Below are positions 35,264 to 43,368 of a stretch of DNA of 64,000 bases, piece after piece (position 1 is the stretch's first letter; each line of letters opens with the position of its first letter). Location: assembly GCA_965200355.1 (NCBI GenBank), contig OZ241351.1:2232001-2296000 (forward strand), written 5' to 3'. The stretch comes from Bin18 sp965200355 (GTDB lineage: Bacteria > Desulfobacterota > Binatia > Bin18). A model generated the notes under the pieces. That model saw only the letters and a list, made by a program, of their open reading frames with translations. It searched no databases and was not told the origin of the DNA. Made by a program: the position numbers and the translations under genes.

Positions 35264-38200
35264 CTAGACAGCCGCACTCTTGCTTGCCGGGTGGGCAGCC
35301 ACCTGCCGGTCCTGCTCGTCTGGCATGAACTTGCCCCTGGGTGGGACCATATTGATCCCCAGCCGTTCGCCCAGATACGTCACAAACAGATAGATCACGG
35401 GAATCACGAGCAGGGTGAACGCGGTAGAAAAAGCGAGCCCACCCACCACCGCGGCCCCAATCGGGCGGCGACTTTCCGCCCCTGCTCCAGTGGCCAGGGC
35501 GAGCGGGAGCGCCCCAAAGATAGAGGTGGCGCTGGTCATCAAAATCGGGCGCAGGCGGCTGCGGCCCGCGGCCAGCACCGCGGCCAGCAGCTCGGTACCG
35601 CGCGCCCGTGACTGATTGGCCGAGTCCACCAGTAAGATCGAGTTCTTTGTCACCAGACCGATGAGCAAGATAATACCAATCTGACTGTAGAGGTTCAGCG
35701 TGTGGCCGGTCATCCACAGCACGCATAAGGCTCCAAAAAGTGCCAGGGGCACGCTGCCGAGGATGGTCAGGGCGTGCAAGAAGTTTTCAAACTGGGCCGA
35801 TAAGACGAGATAGATGAAAACCAGCGCAATAAGAAAAACAAGATAGATTTCGGCTGAGGATTCTACAAATTCGCGCGCACTGCCGCCCAGAGCCGTGGTA
35901 AAGCCGAGGGGCAGGACCTCGCCGGCAATGCTCTGCACCCCGGTCAGCATCTCGCCCAGGGTCGCCCCAGGAGCCAGGCTGCCGGTGATGGTCGCCGAGC
36001 GCTGGAGGTCGTAGCGGTTGAGTCGGGCCGGAGCAATACTGGGCGCGGCGTGCACCAGGCCGGACAGCGGCACCATCGCCCCGGTCTGGCTGCGGACGTA
36101 AATCTCTCCGATCTGGTCGGGCAGACTCCGAAAGGGTGACGCCAGCGCCGTCACCACATCGTACTGCTTGCCGCGCATAATGAACTCATCAATTTTGGCC
36201 TGCGACAACAGGAGTTGCAAACTCTGGGCCACGCTGGCAACGGGCACCCCGAGGTCGGCGGCGCGGTCGCGGTCAAAGAGAATGTCCAGTTGGGGATTGT
36301 CGAGCCGCAGGTCGCTGTCCACGTTAATCAGGCTGGGAAGCTGGCGCACCCGTTCCAGCATGGCGCTGACCGTCTGGGTGAATTCCGCCTGGGTCGCGGC
36401 GGCGTTCTTGAGAATGAATTCCAGATCGTTAATGCTGCGCTGGTTGAGGGACGGGGGGTTGATCGGAAAGACCAGGGCTCCGGTCAGGGCGAAGAATTCG
36501 GGAAAAAGTTGAGCGACCAGGGCCTGCTGGGCAACGGTGCGCTTGTCCCAATCAGTCAGGCGGGCGAACACGATGCCGTTGCTGGTATTGGGCGGCCCAC
36601 CAATCGACAGGCCAATGGCCTCGAAAAACGCCTCAATCTCTGGAATCTGTTGGATCCGTTGTTCCACCCGCTCCAGGGTCTGAGCGGTATAGGCCAGGGT
36701 TGAGCCCTGGGGCGCTTTAATCACGGTGATAATTCGCCCCCGGTCTTCGATGGGGACCAGGGTGGAGGGCAGGGCTTGCAGCAGCAGCAGGCCGAAGCCT
36801 ATGGTCGCCACCAGCAGTAATCCCAGGGCCGGGCGATGGTGCAGGGCCCAGCGGAGCGCCCGCTCGTAGCCACGGTTCAGACTGGCGAAGAAGGGTTCGA
36901 GCACGTAGTAGAAGCGGCCATGTACTGCCCGCACCGTCAAGAATTGCGAGCACAACATGGGCACCAGGGTGAGGGCGACAAAGGTCGAGATGAGAACGCT
37001 GGCGGCCATGGTCAGGGCAAACTCGCGAAAGAGACGGCCCAGGTTGCCGGTCAGCAGCGAGAGCGGAATGAGAACCGCCACCAGAGAAACGGTGGTGGCG
37101 ATGACCGGAAAGCCGACTTCTCTTGCCCCGCGACGGACGCTGACTTGGCGCGTTTCGCCCAACTCCTGCCGGCGGTAGACATTCTCCATGACCACAATCG
37201 AGTCATCGACCAGAAGACCAATGGCCAGGACCAGGGCGAGCAGGGTGAGGACATTGACCGAAAAGCCGAGGACCAGCATGACGGCAAAGGTGCCGACCAA
37301 AGAGACGGGAATGGCAATCGATGCGATCAGCGTCGTCGTCCCTGAACGGAGAAAGACCAAGTTCACCACCACCACCAGGCCAAAGACCACCCCCAGCGTA
37401 AACAACACCTCGGCCAGGGAGGCGCGCACAAAAATCGTACTATCGACCGCCACCCGGAGATCAACCCCGTCCGGTAAGGCCGCCCGGATAGCCGGCAGGC
37501 TGCGCCGCACCGCGTCCGACACGGCGAGCTGGTTTGAGCGCGACTGGCGGATAATGCCAGCGCCCACCGTCGGACGGCCGTTGAGGCGGGTCAGCACATT
37601 ATAATTCTCGGAGCCCAGCTCGGCCCAGCCAACATCCTTGAGGCGCACCCGGGTCTCACCGTTCTCGCGGATGATGAGATTTTCGTACACGCTCGGGTCA
37701 TCAATCTGGGCGTCGGCCAGCACGGTAAACTTCCGGGTCGTGCCCTCAACCTCGCCGGCGGGAACCTGGAGATTGTTCTCAATAATGGTGCGGTGAATAT
37801 CGGCCGGGTCCACGCCGCGCAGCGCCATTTTTGCCGGGTCGAGCCAAATACGCATGGCGTATTTCCGCCCGCCGATAAACACTTCGGCCACGCCGGGCAG
37901 AATCTGAAGCGGCGGCTTGACAATCCGGTCGGCAATATCGGTCAGGTCTTCGGTTGAGTAGACCTCACTCTGCAAACCGATCCACATAATCGGGAAGGTA
38001 TTGGCCCCGGACTTGGCAACAATCGGTCGCTCGGCTTCCTCTGGAATATCGTCCAACGCGCGTTGGATGGCATTGCTGATATCCGTGACCGCCAGATCAA
38101 TATCGCGCCCGGCCACAAACTCGACCGTAATCGAGCTGCGACTGAAACCGCTGATCGAGGTGATATTGCGCACGCCCTCAACCCCGTTGAGGGACTGTTC

Positions 38201-38401
38201 AAGCGGCTCGGTGATGGTGCTCTCAACCGTCGTCGGGCTGGCCCCAATATAGGTCGTGGTAATCGAGACGACCGGGTTATCGACATCGGGGTATTCGCGG
38301 ACCGGAATGGATAAAAAGGCGGCAACCCCAGCCAGGACAATGAGCAGGCTCATGACCGTTGCCAGCACCGGACGGGTAATGCACAGGTCAGAAAGAAACA
38401 T
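35264..38401 (-). CDS. RND efflux transporter permease (HAE1, MexF/MdtB-like)
   Basis: A 1045-residue RND pump. Seen: the family's exact N-terminal pattern SDLCITRPVLATVMSLLIVL, SIPVREYPDVDNPVVSITTTYIGASP in outline, the TM4 relay GLLVDDSIVVMENVYRR, and a C-terminal half with GLVTKNSILLVDSAN. Compared with the pump at 5446 it is closer to the classical multidrug HAE1 group, judging from the I-P-V-R-E-Y-P-D-V motif. It lies three bases after the adaptor gene and 28 before the outer-membrane gene. Drug or organic solvent export is the usual role. Confidence 0.95.
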   Translation of the reverse strand: MFLSDLCITRPVLATVMSLLIVLAGVAAFLSIPVREYPDVDNPVVSITTTYIGASPTTVESTITEPLEQSLNGVEGVRNITSISGFSRSSITVEFVAGRDIDLAVTDISNAIQRALDDIPEEAERPIVAKSGANTFPIMWIGLQSEVYSTEDLTDIADRIVKPPLQILPGVAEVFIGGRKYAMRIWLDPAKMALRGVDPADIHRTIIENNLQVPAGEVEGTTRKFTVLADAQIDDPSVYENLIIRENGETRVRLKDVGWAELGSENYNVLTRLNGRPTVGAGIIRQSRSNQLAVSDAVRRSLPAIRAALPDGVDLRVAVDSTIFVRASLAEVLFTLGVVFGLVVVVNLVFLRSGTTTLIASIAIPVSLVGTFAVMLVLGFSVNVLTLLALVLAIGLLVDDSIVVMENVYRRQELGETRQVSVRRGAREVGFPVIATTVSLVAVLIPLSLLTGNLGRLFREFALTMAASVLISTFVALTLVPMLCSQFLTVRAVHGRFYYVLEPFFASLNRGYERALRWALHHRPALGLLLVATIGFGLLLLQALPSTLVPIEDRGRIITVIKAPQGSTLAYTAQTLERVEQRIQQIPEIEAFFEAIGLSIGGPPNTSNGIVFARLTDWDKRTVAQQALVAQLFPEFFALTGALVFPINPPSLNQRSINDLEFILKNAAATQAEFTQTVSAMLERVRQLPSLINVDSDLRLDNPQLDILFDRDRAADLGVPVASVAQSLQLLLSQAKIDEFIMRGKQYDVVTALASPFRSLPDQIGEIYVRSQTGAMVPLSGLVHAAPSIAPARLNRYDLQRSATITGSLAPGATLGEMLTGVQSIAGEVLPLGFTTALGGSAREFVESSAEIYLVFLIALVFIYLVLSAQFENFLHALTILGSVPLALFGALCVLWMTGHTLNLYSQIGIILLIGLVTKNSILLVDSANQSRARGTELLAAVLAAGRSRLRPILMTSATSIFGALPLALATGAGAESRRPIGAAVVGGLAFSTAFTLLVIPVIYLFVTYLGERLGINMVPPRGKFMPDEQDRQVAAHPASKSAAV

Positions 38402-38404
38402 GGA

Positions 38405-39550
38405 TTAAAAATCGCACGTGGCCAGCAGCGTCCGGCTCATCCCGAGTTCAAGGTTGGTATTCTCAACCGGCTCATACGGACGGGGCTGGACCCGGTCTCC
38501 GGGCCGCAGTTTCTGGTGCCCAGCAACAATAATGGTATCGCCGGGCTTGAGGCCGCTCAGCACCTCAACCCGCCGTGGGGTAAATTGTCCGAGCCGGACG
38601 GGCTGACTCGCGGCCAGATGCTCGTCTCGCAGCGTATACACGAGCCGTTTCGTTCCCTGTCGAATAATGGCCTCCAGGGGAATGGAAATGGCGTCTGAGC
38701 GGCTGGCCACTTCGAGACGCAAGGCCGCGGCCATACCGGGTAAAAGCGTTCGGTCTTCGTTCGGGACAAGGGCCTGGACCGTGACCGACCGCGTATCTGG
38801 GTTGAGGAAGGGGTCTATCACACTGACGGTGGCCGTGAACCGGCTCGTACACTGACCAGCCACCCCGCGTATGCGCTGGCTGGTTTTGAGGGCCGGGACA
38901 TAGTGCTGGGGCAGGCTGAAGACCAGATGCAGGGGATGAACCTGGGTGAGGCGGACAACGGCCTCGCCGGGCTCCAGATAGGTGCCCAGGCTGACTTGGC
39001 GCAGCCCCAGGCGACCGGTGAAGGGCGCGTGGATGGTCATTTTACGGCGGATCGTTTGGGCCTCGTCCAGCTCCCCCCTGGTCGTGCGGACCACCGCCTG
39101 GGCGTTGTCCAGGGCTTGTTGAGAGCGCGCCCTGGGCGGCAGCTTGGTGAGCCGTTCTAACGTGAGCTGGGCGTTCTGATAGTGGGCCTGGGCCACGTCA
39201 ACCGCTGCCTGCGCCTCCGCAGCATCGATCCGTGCCAGGACGTGCCCCTGCCGCACCTCCTGTCCCTCTGGAATATCGAGGAAAACGATCTTGCCGCTTC
39301 GGTCGGCAGTCACCTGGGTCGTCTGCGGACTCTCCAGTCCACCCACCGCGGAAATCATGCGTGGCAGATGCTGCGCCTTGAGTGTCAGCGTTTGTACGGG
39401 GACCGGCGGTCGTGCCGGACTGGGCGCGGGCTCGACGGTTTTTTGACAGGCCCCGAACAGCAGGCAGCCGACCACTAGGAACAGCGGAAGGAGTGGACGC
39501 CCGGACAGGCCGAAGAAGACGGCGTGCAAATGAGTATGACGGCTCGGCAT
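38405..39550 (-). CDS. RND efflux periplasmic adaptor lipoprotein (MFP)
   Basis: A 381-residue adaptor, first gene of the second pump operon. Seen: signal with lipobox L-F-G-A-C, VGGLESPQTTQVTADRSGKI, the lipoyl halves (EGQEVRQGHVLARID and MTIHAPFTGRLGLRQVSLGTYL in outline), a short coiled hairpin between them and a beta-barrel RAL-like segment with L-L-P-G-M. Normal length for AcrA-like adaptors. ATG at 39550 has only a weak ribosome site. No local regulator gene (TetR/MarR) is present upstream; the 270 bases before it hold no recognised feature. Confidence 0.92.
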   Translation of the reverse strand: MPSRHTHLHAVFFGLSGRPLLPLFLVVGCLLFGACQKTVEPAPSPARPPVPVQTLTLKAQHLPRMISAVGGLESPQTTQVTADRSGKIVFLDIPEGQEVRQGHVLARIDAAEAQAAVDVAQAHYQNAQLTLERLTKLPPRARSQQALDNAQAVVRTTRGELDEAQTIRRKMTIHAPFTGRLGLRQVSLGTYLEPGEAVVRLTQVHPLHLVFSLPQHYVPALKTSQRIRGVAGQCTSRFTATVSVIDPFLNPDTRSVTVQALVPNEDRTLLPGMAAALRLEVASRSDAISIPLEAIIRQGTKRLVYTLRDEHLAASQPVRLGQFTPRRVEVLSGLKPGDTIIVAGHQKLRPGDRVQPRPYEPVENTNLELGMSRTLLATCDF

Positions 39551-39821
39551 GAGTGATTACCCGCAGAGAGTATATCACAAACCGCCCTGCTTCCATTCCC
39601 TATGCCCCTGACGGGCGAGGGGGCGACGAGCCAAGCCTGGAGCCGGAGGGAGGGAGGGAGCAATTCAGCCCAGATAGCGACACGTCCGAAGCGCCGCGCC
39701 AGGAGCGCGTAGGACCGACCGTGACGACAGGGCAGAACTCAGCCATGATGAGTAGCATCAATACGGATATGTGAGTACGATTAGCGTCAACGTTCGCCCT
39801 CCGAGCGTCTCTATTGATCTT

Positions 39822-39921
39822 ATGAGCGGAGCGGAATTCATTGAGCGGGCAGGGCGAACTCAAGCCCGGCACCTTCCGTAACATGCTGAAGCAGTTGGAC
39901 ATCCAGAAGGAGGATTTCTGA
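39822..39921 (+). pseudogene. hicA: hicA toxin remnant with large internal deletion
   Basis: The ATG at 39822 opens MSGAEFIERAG, a HicA-like N-terminus. Then, in another frame ending at the TGA 39919-39921, comes ELKPGTFRNMLKQLDIQKED, a typical HicA C-terminus. The middle 40 or so residues, including the catalytic His region, are missing. The stop overlaps the hicB ATG (TGATG), as in intact hicAB operons. HicA is a small mRNA-cleaving toxin of about 60-85 residues; this copy cannot be active. Confidence 0.7.
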
Positions 39922-40352
39922 TGCAGTATGTCTACCCCTGCAACTTCGCGCCGGAGGAAGAGGGCGGTTTCGACGTCTCTTTTCCCGATGTCCCGGAGGC
40001 GCTGACCTGCGGCAACGACCGGGCGGAAGCCCTGGCGATGGCCGCAGACGTGCTTACCGTCGCCTTGGGCGCATACGTTGACAATCGCCAGAACATTCCG
40101 GTTCCGAGCGTTGCTGTTGCTGGACAGGAGTTGATCGCCGTGCCAGCCATGGCCGCCGCCAAGCTGGCGCTTTACACGGCTATGCGGCGCCAGAACGTCT
40201 CCAATGTTGCGCTCGCCAAACGTCTGGACGTCAGTGAGGGGTCCATCCGCAAGCTGCTCGACCTTGAGCATCGCTCCCACATTGACAGCGTGGAGCGGGC
40301 GCTCCACGCTGTCGGTCGCGGTTTGGTGGTCGGAGACCGGGTAGCGGCCTAG
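39921..40352 (+). CDS. hicB: HicB family antitoxin
   Basis: A 143-residue antitoxin. Seen: the degenerate RNase-H-like HicB fold at the N-terminus (YPCNFAPEEEGGFDVSFPDVPEALTCG) and a C-terminal DNA-binding helix-turn-helix (VSNVALAKRLDVSEGSIRKLLDLEHRSH in outline). Strong GAAGGAGG precedes the ATG, which overlaps the hicA remnant stop. HicB neutralises HicA and represses its own operon. With the toxin broken, this gene is an orphan antitoxin. Confidence 0.9.
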   Translation: MQYVYPCNFAPEEEGGFDVSFPDVPEALTCGNDRAEALAMAADVLTVALGAYVDNRQNIPVPSVAVAGQELIAVPAMAAAKLALYTAMRRQNVSNVALAKRLDVSEGSIRKLLDLEHRSHIDSVERALHAVGRGLVVGDRVAA

Positions 40353-40421
40353 GCGCTTTCCCGCCGTATATGTTGCCTCGGGTGCGCTCTTGAGCGGAGT
40401 CAGAGGAGCGGGTTTTTTCTC

Positions 40422-40877
40422 TCAGACCAGATAGCGATACACGACCTCGGCGACACACACGGGTTTCTGGCCGTTTTCGGCCTCAAATGACAAGCCCAAA
40501 GTCACCTCCTGTCCGTCTTGAACGGGGGTGACGCCGCAGGCTGGCCCGCAGCCGCACCCGCTTGCCAACGCGCAGCGGGGCGGGAAAACGCAGACGATTG
40601 AGGCCGTAGTTCATGCCGAGCCGCGCCCCGTGGAGATACCAGATTTTTTCAGCAGCCCCGGAGCCAGGGCCAGAATAAAATACCCTGGGGCCACCGTCCC
40701 GCCAAAGGGCGATTCCTTTTGCGCTCGCTCTACGTCTTCGCAAAACCACTGGTGGTCATCGGTTGCCACGGCATAGGTATCGACGGCCGGCTGCGTGACG
40801 AGAACCCAGTCCGACACGCCGACTTCCTGGCCGACGAGGGTAGGAAGGTCCTGGAGGCGTATGTGTTTTGCTGTCAT
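40422..40877 (-). pseudogene. MaoC-like dehydratase with two compensating frameshifts
   Basis: Family-like sequence runs through two frames. Frame A covers 40877 to about 40645 (LVGQEVGVSDWVLVTQPAVD, FGGTVAPGYFILALAPGLLKK). Frame B covers about 40650-40540 (IWYLHGARLGMNYGLNRLRF). The tail returns to frame A (VTPVQDGQEVTLGLSF, VCVAEVVYRYLV, stop at 40422-40424). The first shift fits loss of one A from the A6 run near 40642-40647; the second fits one extra base near 40540. Restored length is about 151 residues, normal for single hot-dog MaoC proteins, which hydrate enoyl-CoA. GAGGT precedes the ATG at 40877. It is last in an operon with the dehydrogenase genes. Confidence 0.8.
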
Positions 40878-40937
40878 GGAGGGCACCTCAGCGGGACAAC
40901 CGCAAGAATGACTCCAGCCGGGTGGGGCCGGCGCGGT

Positions 40938-41537
40938 CTAGGGGCGGAGCAGGATGCGGCTACTTGTGGTCCCGGCTCGAATACGCTGAAAGACTTCGTT
41001 GACCGCGTCCAACGGCGCTTCTTCCGTGTCGAGATGAATGCCGAGGCGAACAGCCGCCTGATAGGCCGCCTCCAGATCATTTCGTGAGCCCACAAACGAA
41101 CCCCGCACGGTTATTTCCTTCATAATCAACGAGAAAATCGGAATCGGCAGGTCGGCGACCGGCAGGCCGACCGCCACGAGCGCCCCTTTCCGCCGCAGAG
41201 CGTGAAAGCATTGGACAAACGGTTCCACCGTGGTGCTATTGCAGAGCGCGGCATGGACGCCGCCGATGTGGGTCCGGATGTATTTTGCCGGCTCATGCTC
41301 CCGGCTATTGACCACCACCTCCGCGCCATTGCCACGGGCGATAGCAAGGGCCTCATCATGGGCACTGACGGCAACCACCCGCAGGCCAAACGCCTTGGCG
41401 TATTGGACTGTATAGTGTCCGACTGCGCCCAAGCCAAACACGGCACACCACTGGCCGGCCTCAAGCTCGGCCGCCTTGAGCGCGCCCCAGGCTGTTACCC
41501 CGGTGCAGGTCAGGTGAGCGGCCTGCTCGATGCTCAA
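40938..41537 (-). CDS. Zn-dependent alcohol dehydrogenase, C-terminal (NAD-binding) part
   Basis: This 199-residue frame begins at a TTG and carries the Rossmann domain: LSIEQAAHLTCTGVTAWGAL, then VFGLGAVGHYTVQYAKAFG (coenzyme loop with G-x-G-x-x-G), VVNSREH and ITVRGSFVGSRNDLEAA. It continues directly from the preceding frame at I-P-D-G. One T missing from the GGTTGAG at about 41535-41540 would explain the split. Alone it lacks the catalytic zinc domain and is not expected to work. Confidence 0.88.
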   Translation of the reverse strand: MSIEQAAHLTCTGVTAWGALKAAELEAGQWCAVFGLGAVGHYTVQYAKAFGLRVVAVSAHDEALAIARGNGAEVVVNSREHEPAKYIRTHIGGVHAALCNSTTVEPFVQCFHALRRKGALVAVGLPVADLPIPIFSLIMKEITVRGSFVGSRNDLEAAYQAAVRLGIHLDTEEAPLDAVNEVFQRIRAGTTSSRILLRP

Positions 41538-41953
41538 CCGTCGGGGATCAGACCAATATAGCCGGCGTCGGCCCTGACGTATTGGGCATAGCCGCCATCA
41601 ACCTGAAACCCGGTCAGCACAACCGTGCTGCACAGCATATGCTGGCCGTTAAAACAGTATTCACACTGCCCGCACGAGCGGTGAACGAGGGGCACCCCAA
41701 CCCGGTCGCCGACCGCAACGCGGCTCACATCCGCGCCCACCGCTTCGACCGTCCCTGCGCCTCGGTGGCCTGGAATGCGCGGTAACTGCGGCAGGGCTGG
41801 AGTGGGAAAATCACCCGCATGGGCGTCGATATCTCCGTTACAGACCCCACTGGCTTCTATTTTGACCAAGACCTCCCCCGGTCCCGGCTCTGGAATTGGG
41901 ACATCTTTCAGCACGAGCGGCTGCCCAATCGCTTCTATGACGGCAGCTTTCAT
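41534..41953 (-). CDS. Zn-dependent alcohol dehydrogenase, N-terminal (catalytic) part
   Basis: A 139-residue frame with the GroES-like catalytic domain: catalytic zinc ligands C38 (SGVCNGD) and H63 (PGHRGAG), structural zinc cysteines 94, 97, 100 and 108 (CGQCEYC...C). It ends at a TGA right after GYIGLIPDG, where the family continues G-L-S-I-E-Q. Joined, the protein is 338 residues, normal for AdhP-type medium-chain dehydrogenases. The usual Glu after G-H is Arg here. GAGAGGAGG precedes the ATG. It lies between the acyl-CoA dehydrogenase and MaoC genes in one operon. Confidence 0.9.
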   Translation of the reverse strand: MKAAVIEAIGQPLVLKDVPIPEPGPGEVLVKIEASGVCNGDIDAHAGDFPTPALPQLPRIPGHRGAGTVEAVGADVSRVAVGDRVGVPLVHRSCGQCEYCFNGQHMLCSTVVLTGFQVDGGYAQYVRADAGYIGLIPDG

Positions 41954-41973
41954 GCAGCCCTCCTCTCCTGTTG

Positions 41974-42003
41974 CTCTTAGAAAAACGGCTCTTAGAAAAA
42001 CGG
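41974..42003. repeat. 15-base tandem duplication at the end of the acyl-CoA dehydrogenase gene
   Basis: Two identical 15-base copies (CTCTTAGAAAAACGG) lie side by side. On the minus strand the first contains the last codons P-F-F and stop of the dehydrogenase. The second repeats them after the stop. Confidence 0.85.
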
Positions 42004-43182
42004 CTCGCCCGGCTTAAGCCCGAGAAACATCCGGCCCGCGGACTGATAGGTCTTCTGGGACACGATGACGTGCTGGTTCAGGGTATGGATATCGCGGAAG
42101 TGCCGGTCCAGGGGATGGCCGGCGTATAGGGCCGACCCTCCGCCGGCCTGATACATCAGCGCGACCGCCCGGACGCAGGAGACGGTCAGATGGGTCATAC
42201 TCAGCCGGTAGTGGGCGCGCTGTTGGGGGGAGAGCGGGTCGCCCGCGCACAGGGTTTCCCACAGGTCGCCCATGACATCAAACAGATAGCTGCGAGCGGC
42301 GCGCAACAGTGCCTCGGCCCGCCCCACCGCGGCCTGAATATGCGCCTCCTCGCGGAGCATATTTGTGCCGAACATCACCGGTTTCTGGCCGACCATGCCA
42401 GTCAGCGTGTCAATCGCACTGCGGGCAATACCCAGCGGAACGCCGGGCAGATTGGAGAGAAATAAGGCCGGCAGAGCGTATAACGGGCTCTGCCGCTGGC
42501 TGACCGGCTTGGCCAGGTTAAAAGTCCGCTCGGTTGGGACAAAGACCGCTTTGGCCTCGACGTCATGGCTGCCGGTCCCGCGCAGCCCGGTGGTGGTCCA
42601 GGTGTCGATGATTGCGCACTCAGGTGTGGGCATGAAACACACCCGGACTTCCGGGTTGCCCCGTTTGTTCAGCCGCGGGGTTGTGTCATCAAAGACCGCA
42701 CAGGCGTTGGCGACCCAGGTACTATGCTGGCAGCCGCTGGCAAACTTCCAACGACCGCTGACCCGGTAGCCGTCTTTCACGGCGACTGCCTGGCCGGAGG
42801 GCCGCAGCACCGTAGCGGTGACGGCGTTAATATCTGGATACATCTCGCGGGCGACGGCCTGGTCCAGAAACGCGGTGAAATACCCGCCGTCCGAGCCAAT
42901 CATGGAGCACCAGCCAACCGAACCATCGGCTATGGACAAGGCTTCTACTATCCGCACCTGCGTAAGCGGGTCGGCCTCCGGGCCGCCCCACTCGCGCGGC
43001 ATGGTCATCCGAAAGGCCCCGGCCTGCTGCATGGCCCGCACAATGGCGGCCGGCAGCCGCCGGCCCTGTTCGGTCTCCTCAATCGCGGCCCGAATCTGCG
43101 GGCCCAGGGCACGGGCGGCTTCGACGATCTGCTCGGCCGTCTGCTCGGCCGTATCCGGGGAGGCTGCCATGCTGTCGGTCAT
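41992..43182 (-). CDS. Acyl-CoA dehydrogenase-fold flavoprotein (HsaA/monooxygenase-like branch)
   Basis: A 396-residue protein. Seen: RALGPQIRAAIEETEQGRRLPAAIVRAMQQAG in outline, MPREWGGPEADPLTQVRIVE, ADGSVGWCSMIGSDGGYF, VSGRWKFASGCQHSTW (FAD-binding strand), TGLRGTGSHDVE, and a helical C-terminus with DRHFRDIHTLNQHV. S-V-G-W, W-x-F-A-S-G and R-D-I-H-T-x-x-Q-H are typical of the group D flavin monooxygenases and related ACAD-fold proteins rather than of fatty-acyl enzymes. CAGGAGC precedes the ATG. It is first gene of the ACAD/ADH/MaoC operon. Confidence 0.88.
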   Translation of the reverse strand: MTDSMAASPDTAEQTAEQIVEAARALGPQIRAAIEETEQGRRLPAAIVRAMQQAGAFRMTMPREWGGPEADPLTQVRIVEALSIADGSVGWCSMIGSDGGYFTAFLDQAVAREMYPDINAVTATVLRPSGQAVAVKDGYRVSGRWKFASGCQHSTWVANACAVFDDTTPRLNKRGNPEVRVCFMPTPECAIIDTWTTTGLRGTGSHDVEAKAVFVPTERTFNLAKPVSQRQSPLYALPALFLSNLPGVPLGIARSAIDTLTGMVGQKPVMFGTNMLREEAHIQAAVGRAEALLRAARSYLFDVMGDLWETLCAGDPLSPQQRAHYRLSMTHLTVSCVRAVALMYQAGGGSALYAGHPLDRHFRDIHTLNQHVIVSQKTYQSAGRMFLGLKPGEPFF

Positions 43183-43368
43183 CAGTGCGCTCCTGCGTTC
43201 CTACTCGCCGGCAAAACCGTTTTGTTTTGTATAGCGCAAATACGGCAGCCGGCGAAACCGCCGGGCAGATGTGAACACGGTTGCCATTTCCAGGGATTCA
43301 TGTTGGGCTGAGGGAGGGTACAGCTTAAGCAACCGGCTGAAAAGCTGTCTTTACGATTTGGAGGATTT

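Noticed and set aside
39553..39774. Small gene before the hicA remnant
   Set aside because: 73 codons of Arg/Glu/Pro-rich sequence with no ribosome site or family likeness.
41534..41953. Two separate dehydrogenase genes by design
   Set aside because: The break falls inside a conserved block (I-P-D-G then L-S-I-E-Q) and one T restores a normal-length enzyme, so it is one split gene.
43240..43368. Cyclic di-GMP (GEMM) or TPP riboswitch
   Set aside because: Some short words look similar, but order and spacing of the conserved blocks do not fit either consensus.
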